This document shows positions 1 to 9,360 of a stretch of DNA of 64,000 nt, piece after piece. Source of the DNA: an uncultured Bartonella sp. Lineage in GTDB: Bacteria > Pseudomonadota > Alphaproteobacteria > Rhizobiales > Rhizobiaceae. The notes beneath the pieces are model-generated. The model did no database searches. It was not told where the DNA came from and was given only the letters and a program-made list of their open reading frames with translations. Made by a program: the position numbers and the translations under genes. Location of the stretch: NCBI GenBank assembly GCA_945285915.1, contig CALYQL010000002.1, positions 62,001 to 126,000 of the forward strand, given 5' to 3'. Position 1 is the first letter of the stretch; every line of letters begins with the position of its first letter.

Positions 1-1282
1 GATGAGCTCTACCAAAACCGACACTGTCATCTGGCACATCGGCAGTAATAACACTTCCTGAAGCAACATAAGCACGGTTACCCACTGTAACAGGTGCAAC
101 CAGCGCGGTGTTGGAACCAATAAATGCATCATCACCAATGATCGTTTGCCATTTATTAAAACCATCATAATTACAGGTAATGGTACCGGCACCAATATTG
201 CTATGTGTTCCAATTTCGGCATCACCGATATAGGTAAGGTGATTAACCTTTGTCCCTTCACCGATTTTAGCCTTTTTTATCTCACAAAAATTACCAACCT
301 TGGCATTTTTTTCCAACTTTGCACCAGGGCGTAACCGTGCATAGGGACCAATTTCCGTGTGTTCTGCAACCTCTGCCCCTTCCAAATGACTAAAAGCATG
401 AATGACAACGCTGTCACCTACTTTCACACCTTTGCCAAAATAAACATTGGGTTCAATAATAACATCTTGGCCTATTTCCGTATCATAGGAAAAATACACA
501 CTTTCCGGCCGCAACATTGTGACACCAGCAAGCATCACCTCTTTTGCCTTGCGTTTTTGCCATATGGCTTCGGCATTTGCCAATTCTACTCGCGTGTTTA
601 TTCCAATAACATTTTCAAACGGCACTTCAATTGCGCGCACATGAAGACCATTATTGGATCCTATGGAAACAATGTCCGTCAAATAATATTCTTTTTTGGC
701 ATTGTTGTTTTCAACTTTGCTTAATAGCTCAAGTACCCGTTTGCCATTAATGGCCATTAGCCCGCCATTACAGAAAGTTATTTTCTTTTGCTCTGCCGTT
801 GCGTCTTTATCTTCAACAATAGCAGTAAGCTTGCCATCTTTTTCAATAAGGCGGCCATAGCCGGCAGGATTATTAGTCTTAAAGCCCATGACGACAATAT
901 CGGCACCATCGGCAAGCTCTTTTCGTGCTTGTTTAAGTGATTCTGTTTCAATAAGTGGTGTATCGCCAAATACAATGAGAACATCATCAAATTGTTTCGC
1001 CAATATATCACGCGCTGCTAAAACAGCATGTGCCGTGCCAAGGCGTTCTGCCTGAACAAATGTATGGACATTGGGTTCAATTGCCATCGCTTCTTTGGCA
1101 ACTTCTTCAGCCCCTCGCCCCACAATAGCGGCGATTTCACCAACACCCATAGATTTTATTTGCCGGATAACGTGTCCAATTAAAGACAGACCTGCAACTT
1201 TATGCAAGACTTTGGGAAGCGACGATTTCATACGTGTTCCCTCACCTGCAGCCAAAATAATAGAAAGACAGCTACGGCTCAT
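1..1282 (-). CDS. glmU: Bifunctional UDP-GlcNAc pyrophosphorylase / GlcN-1-P acetyltransferase GlmU (3' end outside window)
   Basis: GlmU acetylates glucosamine-1-phosphate and then adds UMP to give UDP-GlcNAc, the precursor of peptidoglycan and lipid A, in the cytosol. The frame is open from the ATG at 1282 to the window edge, giving about 427 codons of a family usually near 450. The N-terminal nucleotidyltransferase motif GEGTRM is at residues 13-18. The C-terminal half is a left-handed beta-helix hexapeptide domain with the family's CNYDG motif and a THSNIGAGT stretch. ccdA ends 17 bases upstream on the same strand, so they may be co-transcribed. The last ~25 residues and the stop codon lie to the left of the window. 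Identification is very secure. Confidence 0.97.
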   Translation of the reverse strand, partial: MSRSCLSIILAAGEGTRMKSSLPKVLHKVAGLSLIGHVIRQIKSMGVGEIAAIVGRGAEEVAKEAMAIEPNVHTFVQAERLGTAHAVLAARDILAKQFDDVLIVFGDTPLIETESLKQARKELADGADIVVMGFKTNNPAGYGRLIEKDGKLTAIVEDKDATAEQKKITFCNGGLMAINGKRVLELLSKVENNNAKKEYYLTDIVSIGSNNGLHVRAIEVPFENVIGINTRVELANAEAIWQKRKAKEVMLAGVTMLRPESVYFSYDTEIGQDVIIEPNVYFGKGVKVGDSVVIHAFSHLEGAEVAEHTEIGPYARLRPGAKLEKNAKVGNFCEIKKAKIGEGTKVNHLTYIGDAEIGTHSNIGAGTITCNYDGFNKWQTIIGDDAFIGSNTALVAPVTVGNRAYVASGSVITADVPDDSVGFGRAH

Positions 1283-1299
1283 GTTTAGCCCCATTCTGT

Positions 1300-2130
1300 T
1301 TAAATTAGATTAGAGAAAAAATTCTTGATATCCGTCCAACTCAAAGCCTCTATCCCGCTCAATGACGGATATTTTTCCAAAAGCCAGTAAGACAGATTTT
1401 GCATATTGCCGGTCAAAAAGAGTATCCCTGCAACGACCAATAATACACCGATAACCTTTTCAACTTTGCCCAGATGCACACGAAAAGACCCAAGAAACCA
1501 CATGAAAGCGCTTGAAAACAGCGCCGCAAGCACAAATGGAATGGCTAGCCCTAAAGAGTAGATTGCAAGTAAAACTGCACCCTCTCCAACAGATTCCTTT
1601 GTACCAGCAAGTGTTATAATGGGGCCAAGTATTGGACCAATGCATGGCGTCCAACCAAAAGCGAAAGCCAATCCTATGACATAGGCACCCAATGGACCAG
1701 CTGGTGTTTTGCGTGTTTGAAAACGCATTTCACGGGAAAGGATCCCAATTTTGAATAACCCTAAAAAATTAAGGCCGAATATAATGATAATTATGCCGGC
1801 AATAATCGCAAGCCAATCACGATATTGCCCAATAAAATGGCCTAAAGTGCTGGCACTGGCACCAAGAAGAACAAAAACTGTTGAAAACCCAAGCGCAAAC
1901 GCGATCGCTGCGATTAACAGCGGTATCCGTACCGGCTGTTTCTCCAACTTGTCACCGCTGCGGAAATCTTCAACACTAACCCCTGCCATATAGCATAAAT
2001 AGGGCGGTACGAGTGGTAACACACACGGTGAAAGAAACGATAATGCTCCTGCGAAAAAGACGCCAAAATTTGATAAATCAGATAACAAAACTCTATTTCC
2101 GTAAACTTGCCGTATTTTGTTCCATTTCAA
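1300..2130 (-). CDS. ccdA: Cytochrome c biogenesis protein CcdA (thiol-disulfide transporter)
   Basis: CcdA is an inner-membrane protein that passes electrons from cytosolic thioredoxin to periplasmic apocytochrome c and thioredoxin-like partners. The protein is strongly hydrophobic with about six membrane segments. It carries both conserved redox cysteines, one in [15 protein letters not shown] (Cys36) and one in GWTPCIGP in the second repeat half. The ATG at 2130 has no clear ribosome-binding site. A TTG at 2088, preceded by GGAAATAGAG, would give MLSDLSNFG..., which matches the usual CcdA N-terminus better, so the true start may be 2088. It lies just upstream of glmU and is divergent from lpiA, with about 150 bases between them for both promoters. 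Confidence 0.93.
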   Translation of the reverse strand: MKWNKIRQVYGNRVLLSDLSNFGVFFAGALSFLSPCVLPLVPPYLCYMAGVSVEDFRSGDKLEKQPVRIPLLIAAIAFALGFSTVFVLLGASASTLGHFIGQYRDWLAIIAGIIIIIFGLNFLGLFKIGILSREMRFQTRKTPAGPLGAYVIGLAFAFGWTPCIGPILGPIITLAGTKESVGEGAVLLAIYSLGLAIPFVLAALFSSAFMWFLGSFRVHLGKVEKVIGVLLVVAGILFLTGNMQNLSYWLLEKYPSLSGIEALSWTDIKNFFSNLI

Positions 2131-2284
2131 TTCGTATGGAAGCTATTATTTCCTTACGAAAGAGGCTAATTGCTTAGTTTATTCTTGCCATTACGAAAAT
2201 ATGATTAACGCATCATCTTTACGAACACAACTATACCGTAAATATGAAGCAGTTAATAAGCCTGATGAAACATGAAGGATTCTC

Positions 2285-4909
2285 ATGAAAAGCGAAAAAG
2301 CAGTGGATGAAAATATGTCTACATCGCATGAACCTAAACGTTCATCGCGGTTTGTTCATCTTTTAAAAACGTTTTTTGCACCACTTGTCGGGATTACCAT
2401 CGCGGCAATTTCCTTTTTTGTTTTATGGGAGCTGCTTAAAACCACTTCCAGACACGACACAATTGAAGCCTTCAAGAGTTATACCAGTACCAGTCTGTTA
2501 CTAGCCGCATTTTTTACGCTTTTAAGCTATTGTGGCATTGCGCTTTATGATGTGGTTGCAGCCCGTACCATTGCACCAGGTAAAATAACATCACCTGTTG
2601 CTGCTCTTGCAGGCTCAGCCGGCTATGCTGTTTCCAATGCTCTTGGCTTCTCGTTTCTAACCGGTGGTGCGCTGCGTTATCGTGTTTATGCACGCGAAGG
2701 TGTGGGCCTTGCCGATATTGGGCGGATCATCAGCATGTCATGGTTTTCCATGTGGTTTGCATTGCTGGTCATTATCGGTTTTGCACTCGCATTTGAACCG
2801 GATGATCTGCCATGGCTTGGAACACTCAATCTAACAGCTGACCGCATTGCCGGTGTTATTATACTTGCCTTTCTCATTGGTCTTATTGCTTGGTTATATG
2901 GTGGTGCCAGAGAACTGAAGGTTGGTTCCCTTTCCTTAAAGCTTCCCGGATCCAAGGGGGCTTTAATGCAAATATTTGCCGGACTGGTTGATATTACTTC
3001 GGCTTCAGCCACCCTTTATGTGCTTATGCCAAGCGATTTCCAAACAGGGTTTGCGGCTTTCACACTTGTTTTTGCTGTTGCCATTGTCATTGGCGTTGTC
3101 AGCCACTCACCGGGTGGTTTAGGTGCTTTTGAAGCCGTATTAATTGGCGGACTTGGGCTTGAAGGCAACGCAAATGCTGTTGCTGCTCTTCTTGTCTACC
3201 GGCTTATTTATACAATTCTTCCGCTGGTTATTGCGATTTTCGGCATGGCATTTTGGGAAATTTTCCGGCAACGCAAGAAAGTATCTAGCAGCGCTGCCCA
3301 AGTATCGCGCGTGATTGAACCAATGATACCCTTTGTGGCAGCTGGTTTAACCTTCCTTGCCGGTGTTGTCATGTTGGTGTCGGTTGTAACACCAGGTCGG
3401 CGTATTCGGCTTGATGTCCTTTCTGACATACTTCCTTTGATATTCATTGAAACCTCTAATCTCGTAGCCAGTCTCATCGGTATAATTCTGCTTATTGTGT
3501 CTTATGGTTTAGCGCGACGGCTTGCCAATGCATGGTTTGTAACGATCTTCTTATTGCTTAGCGGCGCTGTATTTTGTCTAACCAAAGGGCTTGATTGGGA
3601 AGAAGCCACCATTTTATGTGTTTTCTGCTTTGTTTTGTGGAGCTTCCGCCGATCGTTCTACCGTCGGCCACTTAATAATGGATTGACCATCAGTTGGGCT
3701 TGGCTTGCAAGCATCGCAGCTTTTGCCTGCGCCGTTATATGGCTTGGCTTTTTTGTCTATAGGCATGTCGAATATTCCAATGAATTATGGTGGAGTTTTG
3801 CGTGGAATGCCAATGCACCACGATTTTTGCGGGCAAGCGTTGTTATCTTTTCCGTTATTTTTATTGCAGCCCTTTATAATATTATTCACCGCCCTTCCCG
3901 CAAGCAGGCACGTCACGGATTAACAATTCCGGATTGTATACCAAAACTTGTTTCTCAATCCCCGCTTTCTGATACAGCATTGGCCTTGTTGGGTGACAAA
4001 CAGTTTCTCGTATCACCTGATGAAGATGGGTTTATAATGTATAGTAAATCCGGTGGTAGTCTCATTGCATTGGGCGAACCGGTTAGCAATAATGAAAAAG
4101 TTTCCAATGATTTAGCATGGGAATTTCGCAAACATGCCGATAGTGCCGCGCTGCGAACAGTATTTTATGGCGTTGGCCCACGCCATTTGCCATTATATTT
4201 GGATATGGGACTTTCCGTTATCAAATTGGGAGAAGTTGCCAAGGTTTATTTACCTGATTTTTCTCTCGATGGTCCAAAACGTCAGCCCTTCCGCTATGCT
4301 GAAAGAAAAGCGCAACGCGAAGGATTGGAATTTTCAATAATTCCAGCGCATGAAGTTGAAAATAATATTGGTGCTTTGCGCTATGTTTCCGATACATGGC
4401 TTGCCTCAAAGGCTGGCGCGGAAAAACGTTTTTCCATTGGCTACTTCAATGAAGATTTCCTCAAACGTTATGATGTCGCAATCATGAAGAAGGATAATCA
4501 GATTGTTGCCTTTGCCAATGTTTGGAAAAGCGGATTTCAGCAGGAAATCACTGTCGATATGATGCGGTATTTGCCCAATGTATCAAAGGTTATGATGGAC
4601 GCTTTATTTGCCAATTTGTTGCTTTATGGCAAAGAGCAAGGTTTCCAATGGTTCAATTTGGGTGCTGCCCCCTTGGCCGGACTATCAACAAACAGGCTCG
4701 CTGCAAGATGGCAGCGTATAGGTTCTTTTATTTATCGTCGCGGGCGTGATCTTTATCACTTTGATGGGTTGAAAAGCTTTAAAGACAAGTTCGACCCAAC
4801 GTGGTCACCCCATTATTTAATCTGTCCTGGTGGACTTGATACAGCAAAAGTGCTTATCGACGTCACGACACTTATCAACGGCAACCCTCTGGAGTTTTTA
4901 CGTAAATGA
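2285..4909 (+). CDS. mprF: Bifunctional lysylphosphatidylglycerol synthetase/flippase (LpiA/MprF family)
   Basis: This 874-residue protein has the two-part MprF layout. A multi-spanning membrane flippase region covers roughly residues 30-540. A cytosolic DUF2156 GNAT-like aminoacyltransferase domain follows to about residue 865, with motifs such as GLEFSIIPA and WFNLGAAPLAG. The family moves lysine from Lys-tRNA to phosphatidylglycerol and flips the product to the outer leaflet, lowering negative surface charge and resisting cationic peptides and acid. Start ATG at 2285 has AAGGA six bases upstream. The stop overlaps the acvB start (ATGA), so the two are translationally coupled, as in the rhizobial lpiA-acvB operon. 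Substrate choice (Lys versus another amino acid) cannot be read from sequence. Confidence 0.95.
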   Translation: MKSEKAVDENMSTSHEPKRSSRFVHLLKTFFAPLVGITIAAISFFVLWELLKTTSRHDTIEAFKSYTSTSLLLAAFFTLLSYCGIALYDVVAARTIAPGKITSPVAALAGSAGYAVSNALGFSFLTGGALRYRVYAREGVGLADIGRIISMSWFSMWFALLVIIGFALAFEPDDLPWLGTLNLTADRIAGVIILAFLIGLIAWLYGGARELKVGSLSLKLPGSKGALMQIFAGLVDITSASATLYVLMPSDFQTGFAAFTLVFAVAIVIGVVSHSPGGLGAFEAVLIGGLGLEGNANAVAALLVYRLIYTILPLVIAIFGMAFWEIFRQRKKVSSSAAQVSRVIEPMIPFVAAGLTFLAGVVMLVSVVTPGRRIRLDVLSDILPLIFIETSNLVASLIGIILLIVSYGLARRLANAWFVTIFLLLSGAVFCLTKGLDWEEATILCVFCFVLWSFRRSFYRRPLNNGLTISWAWLASIAAFACAVIWLGFFVYRHVEYSNELWWSFAWNANAPRFLRASVVIFSVIFIAALYNIIHRPSRKQARHGLTIPDCIPKLVSQSPLSDTALALLGDKQFLVSPDEDGFIMYSKSGGSLIALGEPVSNNEKVSNDLAWEFRKHADSAALRTVFYGVGPRHLPLYLDMGLSVIKLGEVAKVYLPDFSLDGPKRQPFRYAERKAQREGLEFSIIPAHEVENNIGALRYVSDTWLASKAGAEKRFSIGYFNEDFLKRYDVAIMKKDNQIVAFANVWKSGFQQEITVDMMRYLPNVSKVMMDALFANLLLYGKEQGFQWFNLGAAPLAGLSTNRLAARWQRIGSFIYRRGRDLYHFDGLKSFKDKFDPTWSPHYLICPGGLDTAKVLIDVTTLINGNPLEFLRK

Positions 4910-6303
4910 CCTTTCGTCGTATTTTTCTGTTCGTTGTCGCAATACTCATTATTGGCTTGACAACCTATGGTGTTCTGCATCGCGGTAAAGTAAACCGCCT
5001 ATGGGCAAGTTGGACCGGCTCAACATCGCCAGTTGTCTATGCCGATGGCGAACGTTTATCTGAAATTCCAGTATATGTTCCGCAAGGTGATATTCGTGGC
5101 CTTGTTATATTGGTTTCTGACACGGGTGGTGCAAAAACACGTGAAGCCGATATGACTTCCGCCTTGCTGAAACGCCATTTGATTGTCGCATCTGTCGATT
5201 TCGATAATTGGCGTGAAACGCTTGATAAGGAAGATGGCGAATGTATTTATCTGGTTTCAGACCTTGAAGCTTTGTCAAAAGACGTGCTTCGTGGGCTTGA
5301 TCTTGATGTTTATTTCCATCCAGTTATTGTTGGAATTGGTGAAGGTGGTGCAATTTCCTATGCTGCAGCGGCAGACTCGCCTGAAAACACGCTAGCGGGA
5401 ACTGTCGTTCTTGACCCATCTTTATCCTCGCACACCCGCTTACCTTCCTGCACAGAAGATGACCAAGCGGTAAAAACATCTGATGGCGGATATGCTTATG
5501 AAATTGGCGCAACAGTGCCATCACCCGTAACATTGATACGCAATGGCGGAACATCTAACGACCCAAGACAAGCATTTCGCCAACATATTGCGGCACTAAT
5601 CGACGAACCTTCCTTTGAAGCGCGGTTAAAAATTACCGCGGACACGGCATTGGATTACGCAATTCGTGATGCTGCAAATGCAGACCTACCAGTTGTTGAT
5701 ATGCCGTCGAAAAATCCAGCAAAAGCATTGGTTATTTTCTTTTCAGGCGATGGCGGTTGGCGTGATATCGATATGCAAATTGGTGAATTATTTCAAAGCC
5801 AAGATGTCCACGTTATCGGTATTGATGCGTTGCGCTATTTCTGGACAAAGAGAACACCTGAAGAAGTATCGACCGATATAGAACAACTTATTCAGCAAGC
5901 AGACCCACAACAGAAGCTGCCGGTTGCACTATTCGGTTATTCTTTTGGTGCTGATATATTGCCTTTCGCATGGCCGCAACTTGACGAAAAAATACAAAAA
6001 CAAGTCGCTATGATTGCCTTAATGGGGGTATCAACGACTGCTGATTTCCAGATTTCAATTGATGGTTGGTTGGGCGGTGCTGGTGATGTTCCTGTTTTAC
6101 CACTTTTGCAAAAAATGCCGAAAGATAAAACCATTTGTGTTTACGGTGAAGATGAAGAAGATAGCGCCTGCACCGATCCGTCTTTAGACCCTATGCAAAA
6201 AATAAAATTGCCTGGTGGACATCACTTTGACGAAAACTATCAAAGTCTGGCAAGGTCTTTACATGCTATTTTGTTGAATAAAGCAAAACTGGAAAAGAAT
6301 TAA
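4906..6303 (+). CDS. acvB: AcvB/VirJ family lysyl-phosphatidylglycerol hydrolase
   Basis: A 465-residue exported alpha/beta-hydrolase. The N-terminus has a single hydrophobic segment (about residues 5-22), consistent with a signal peptide or anchor and a periplasmic location. The C-terminal VirJ domain starts near residue 275 with FFSGDGGWRD and carries a serine-hydrolase elbow GYSFGAD near residue 343. The N-terminal half has a weaker GIGEGGA elbow near 143, as in the longer AcvB form rather than short VirJ. In Agrobacterium and Rhizobium, AcvB is the operon partner of LpiA and removes the lysyl group from Lys-PG. The 4-base overlap with the upstream gene supports the same role. No type IV secretion genes are nearby, so a VirJ role is less likely. 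Confidence 0.92.
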   Translation: MTFRRIFLFVVAILIIGLTTYGVLHRGKVNRLWASWTGSTSPVVYADGERLSEIPVYVPQGDIRGLVILVSDTGGAKTREADMTSALLKRHLIVASVDFDNWRETLDKEDGECIYLVSDLEALSKDVLRGLDLDVYFHPVIVGIGEGGAISYAAAADSPENTLAGTVVLDPSLSSHTRLPSCTEDDQAVKTSDGGYAYEIGATVPSPVTLIRNGGTSNDPRQAFRQHIAALIDEPSFEARLKITADTALDYAIRDAANADLPVVDMPSKNPAKALVIFFSGDGGWRDIDMQIGELFQSQDVHVIGIDALRYFWTKRTPEEVSTDIEQLIQQADPQQKLPVALFGYSFGADILPFAWPQLDEKIQKQVAMIALMGVSTTADFQISIDGWLGGAGDVPVLPLLQKMPKDKTICVYGEDEEDSACTDPSLDPMQKIKLPGGHHFDENYQSLARSLHAILLNKAKLEKN

Positions 6304-6314
6304 ATACAACAAAA

Positions 6315-6349
6315 GCATACATCCCTTTAGCGACTAAAGGGATGTATGC
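6315..6349. terminator. Strong bidirectional hairpin terminator after acvB
   Basis: A perfect 16-bp inverted repeat (GCATACATCCCTTTAG and its complement) with a 3-base CGA loop sits 11 bases past the acvB stop and 8 bases past the 3' end of the minus-strand pseudogene. Short A and T runs flank it, so it can end transcription from both directions. Confidence 0.8.
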
Positions 6350-6356
6350 TGCAAAA

Positions 6357-6610
6357 TTACCTACATTTGCGAGGGCTCTCGCCTTTCAACTCTTGATTTG
6401 TGTGAAGATCAAACACACAAACAGTAGCATTTGGAAAAGCTCTACATAAAGCAATCTTGCTACTATAAATACCTGTTCCATGTGCAAGCATTTTCACATT
6501 TGGTGCTAGTTCCTTACCATTTTCATCAAATGCGACCACGCGATAATCGCCGTTTACCGTTATTCACCCAGTTAACAATAACGCACTACCAAGAAAACAT
6601 GCTCTTTCAT
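6357..6610 (-). pseudogene. Broken small lipoprotein gene (frameshift plus in-frame TGA)
   Basis: A long open tail at 6357-6566 reads ITVNGDYRVVAFDENGKEL...ESPRKCR. Its only start would be an internal GTG. Extending upstream in the same frame gives ERACFLGSALLLTG followed by TGA, exactly where a lipobox cysteine (LLLTG-C, TGC) would be expected. The only good start, ATG at 6610 with AGAGGAAG eight bases upstream, is in another frame and stops after MKEHVFLVVRYC. A one-base shift after the second codon plus TGC-to-TGA would explain everything, so I read this as a lipoprotein of about 84 residues inactivated twice. The product family is not recognised. An alternative is a short cytosolic protein from the internal GTG. 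Confidence 0.55.
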
Positions 6611-6820
6611 TAAATCTTCCTCTGTTAAGCGCATGAAATACTCAAACTATTAATTGGATTTTCTGGAATGATTGTAACTATCTCTAAAATTTCGCAGCCG
6701 ACATTGCACATCTAACTGGTGCATCAGCCCAGTTTATGCGCCATTATCATGAAATGGGCAGATAGTGATGAGGGATCAAAGCCGCGTTATTTAATAAAAA
6801 TCGTGCTTAAGGTAATATGA

Positions 6821-6915
6821 CGGTAATGCCGAAGCTGGTTACAGCGTATGGCAGTAATGCCGCGGTCTAGTTACAACATAGGGCGGCAATGCAGCAGCTG
6901 GTTACAGCATTAAGC
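6821..6915. repeat. Degenerate ~31-bp tandem repeat, three copies (in gene-free 6611-7027)
   Basis: Three consecutive copies of a unit like CGGTAATGCCGAAGCTGG followed by TTACAGC begin at 6821, 6852 and 6884 (periods 31 and 32). The unit fits no known family. The rest of the 416-base gap 6611-7027 holds the hairpin at 6912-6937 and otherwise nothing I can assign. Confidence 0.6.
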
Positions 6916-6937
6916 ATTGTCAAAAGTGACAATGCTT
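6912..6937 (+). terminator. Hairpin with T tract, terminator-like
   Basis: AAGCATTGTCA, loop AAAG, TGACAATGCTT forms a perfect 11-bp stem and runs into TTTTT on the plus strand. No plus-strand gene lies upstream. On the minus strand it sits 90 bases after ybdD but lacks a T tract. It may be the remnant terminator of a lost gene or the weak end of the cstA-ybdD transcript. Confidence 0.5.
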
Positions 6938-7027
6938 TTTATAAAAATTGGGCATGATGATTTCACGCAATGATAAATAATACACGCAAATTATAATTGG
7001 ATGCCCCAACAGCGATAACGCGCCCGC

Positions 7028-7225
7028 CTAACAACAGCGAAAACCACCTTTGCCGCCATAGCGTGCATCCTGACGCTCGCGGAAAAATTCTTTATAAGTC
7101 ATTGGTTGTTGTTCGGGGTGCACTTGCTTCATATGTTCCACATAAGTGTCGTAATCTGGTATGCCCACCATCAACTTCGCTGTGCGCCCAAGAAATTTAC
7201 TAACATCAAGAAAACCTATACACAT
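7028..7225 (-). CDS. ybdD: YbdD/YjiX family small protein (DUF466)
   Basis: A 65-residue cytosolic protein with the family pattern: [12 protein letters not shown] in the middle, [12 protein letters not shown], and an R-Y-G-G-K-G-G C-terminus ending in two cysteines. YbdD/YjiX proteins are almost always encoded directly after a CstA-type transporter, as here, 77 bases downstream of cstA on the same strand. The role is presumed to be in pyruvate or peptide uptake through CstA, but the molecular function is not settled. Length and motifs are complete. Confidence 0.93.
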   Translation of the reverse strand: MCIGFLDVSKFLGRTAKLMVGIPDYDTYVEHMKQVHPEQQPMTYKEFFRERQDARYGGKGGFRCC

Positions 7226-7261
7226 AATACCTCCTCATATGCCGACTTAAATGACAAGTTA

Positions 7262-7281
7262 GTGACGGCCTTAGCCGCCAC
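7262..7281 (-). promoter_or_regulatory. Intercistronic hairpin between cstA and ybdD
   Basis: GTGGCGGC, loop TAAG, GCCGTCAC on the minus strand gives an 8-bp stem with one G-U pair, 21 bases past the cstA stop and without a T tract. It could stabilise the upstream message or reduce read-through into ybdD. Confidence 0.45.
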
Positions 7282-7302
7282 TATACCTTATTACTTTTTC
7301 TG

Positions 7303-9360
7303 TCAGACAGCTTTACTCTGTTGGGAAATTACTGGTGTAGGAAATGGCTCGTAAGGCATTTCATTGACAGTAGGTTTCTCATTTTTCAGGGCTTTTAAAG
7401 ATGTTTTGATAGCAAATAATGTTAAAGCTAAAACAACCAGCATGAAAAATGCGGTCAAAACACCATTAACAGTATTGGCTAAAGCCTGTTGGCTGTTTGT
7501 TGCTTTGCTTGCTGCAACGAAAAAGCTCAACTTAGCGTCAAACACTTTTTGCCAACCAGCAGTCATCGTACAGATAAACAACCATGTTGCTGGAACAATG
7601 GCGACCCAAGCATAACGTTGTTGTTTTGACTTGAACAGAACGACCGCACATAGCAACAATGCAATTGCCGCCAGCATTTGATTGGCGATACCAAATAGTG
7701 GCCAAAGCGAATAAATTCCGCCTTTAGGATCGACTGCTCCTTGATAAACAAAATATCCCCACATCAACACAACCAATGCGGTTGCCAAAAGATTGGCAAA
7801 AATATTGTCTGTTTTTTTCATATGTGGAAATACAGTGCCCAACAAATCCTGCAACATGAAGCGTGCCGAGCGTGTGCCAGCATCAACCGCTGTGAGAATA
7901 AATAAAGCTTCGAAAAGGATAGCAAAATGATACCAGAAAGACATATTCATCAAACCGCCTAAAGCGTTGTGCAGAATATGTGCCATACCAACAGCAAGCG
8001 TTGGTGCTCCACCAGTTTTTGCAACGATTGTTTCTTCACCCACGTCATGGGCGATACTGGTCAACATTTCTGGCGTCACCTGAAAGCCCCAACTGCTAAC
8101 CACAGCAGATGCGGATTGTACGAGATCACCCGTTCCTGAAGGAAGCAAAACGCTCACTGGCGAGTTCATTGAAAAATAAACGCCCGGATTGATGACGCTT
8201 GCTGCAATAAGAGCCATAATTGCAACAAATGACTCCATCAACATGCCGCCATAGCCGATAAAACAAGCCTGATCTTCATTGGCCAACATCTTTGGCGTTG
8301 TGCCGGAAGAAATAAGCGCATGAAAACCTGAAACGGCACCGCAAGCTATTGTAATGAATAAAAATGGAAAGAGATCACCACCCCAAACTGGTCCTGTGCC
8401 GTTAACATATTTGGTTAAAGCTGGCATTTCCAACATGGGGCGAACAAGGATAATTCCCACAGCCAACGCAATGATTGTACCAATTTTCAAAAATGTTGAA
8501 AGATAATCGCGCGGTGCTAAAAGAAGCCAAACTGGCAAAACAGCTGCAATAAACCCATAGATTATAATCATAACAGTTAGGGTCGTTGCTTCAAAATGAA
8601 ACCATGAAGCATAGCTACTATCTTTGATCCAACCACCAGAAACAATACCGAAGAGCAGAAGAACAAGACCTATTACCGATATTTCACCGATGCGACCTGG
8701 GCGGATATAACGCAAATATATCCCCATGAAGAAAGCCAAAGGTATGGTAAAACCAACTGTATAGGTTCCCCACGAGCTTCCTGCGAGCGCTTTAACCACA
8801 ACCATGGCCAATACGCCTAGAATGATAATCATAATCATAAAACAGGCGATAAGCGCGATAATACCAGCAGCGTTTCCCATTTCCTCACGCACAAGCTCGC
8901 CGAGAGAGCGGCCGTCTCTACGCGTTGAAATGAAAAGTACCATAAAATCCTGCACAGCGCCGGCAAGGACACAACCTGCTAAAATCCATAAAAGTCCTGG
9001 CAAATATCCCATTTGCGCTGCAAGGACGGGACCAACCAAAGGTCCTGCACCGGCAATTGCCGCAAAATGGTGACCAAACAGAATATTTTTGTCTGTCGGA
9101 ACGTAATCCAACCCGTCATTGCGCCGGTAAGCTGGTGTCATTCTGGTTGGGTCAGCTTTTAACACCGTATTGGATATAAAAAGCCCATATAATCTATAAG
9201 CGACCAGATAAACACATACGGCAGCCACAACAATCCACATAGCGTTGATGGCTTCGCCGCGATTAAGTGCAATATAGGCTAGTGCAATTGCCCCTAAGAC
9301 AGATAAAATAACCAAAATGGATATCTGAACCGCAGTTAGCGGTTTTCGAGCGATCTCCAT
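7303..9360 (-). CDS. cstA: CstA-family carbon starvation protein / pyruvate-peptide transporter
   Basis: A 685-residue integral membrane protein with many hydrophobic segments across its length. It contains family-typical stretches such as NKNILFGHHFAAIAGAGPLVGP near residues 90-110, QDFMVLFISTRRDGRSLG and FHALISSGTTPKM. CstA/BtsT proteins import pyruvate and possibly peptides and are usually induced on carbon limitation. Start ATG at 9360 is preceded by an unusually strong ribosome-binding site (AAGGAGGAGGAGC). Downstream ybdD completes the standard pair. No LytS/LytR-like pyruvate-sensing system is encoded nearby, so control must come from elsewhere. Confidence 0.95.
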   Translation of the reverse strand: MEIARKPLTAVQISILVILSVLGAIALAYIALNRGEAINAMWIVVAAVCVYLVAYRLYGLFISNTVLKADPTRMTPAYRRNDGLDYVPTDKNILFGHHFAAIAGAGPLVGPVLAAQMGYLPGLLWILAGCVLAGAVQDFMVLFISTRRDGRSLGELVREEMGNAAGIIALIACFMIMIIILGVLAMVVVKALAGSSWGTYTVGFTIPLAFFMGIYLRYIRPGRIGEISVIGLVLLLFGIVSGGWIKDSSYASWFHFEATTLTVMIIIYGFIAAVLPVWLLLAPRDYLSTFLKIGTIIALAVGIILVRPMLEMPALTKYVNGTGPVWGGDLFPFLFITIACGAVSGFHALISSGTTPKMLANEDQACFIGYGGMLMESFVAIMALIAASVINPGVYFSMNSPVSVLLPSGTGDLVQSASAVVSSWGFQVTPEMLTSIAHDVGEETIVAKTGGAPTLAVGMAHILHNALGGLMNMSFWYHFAILFEALFILTAVDAGTRSARFMLQDLLGTVFPHMKKTDNIFANLLATALVVLMWGYFVYQGAVDPKGGIYSLWPLFGIANQMLAAIALLLCAVVLFKSKQQRYAWVAIVPATWLFICTMTAGWQKVFDAKLSFFVAASKATNSQQALANTVNGVLTAFFMLVVLALTLFAIKTSLKALKNEKPTVNEMPYEPFPTPVISQQSKAV

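Noticed and set aside
359..724. 121-codon plus-strand open frame at the left end
   Set aside because: It lies antisense to glmU, whose reading frame continues through this stretch with correct motifs.
4906..6303. VirJ homologue as part of a type IV secretion system
   Set aside because: It has the longer AcvB layout, is coupled to lpiA, and no virB genes are near.
6688..6765. Open tail NFAADIAHLTGASAQF...EMGR, possibly a gene remnant
   Set aside because: It is only 25 codons, follows a stop codon directly, has no start, and matches no family I know. It is too short to call.
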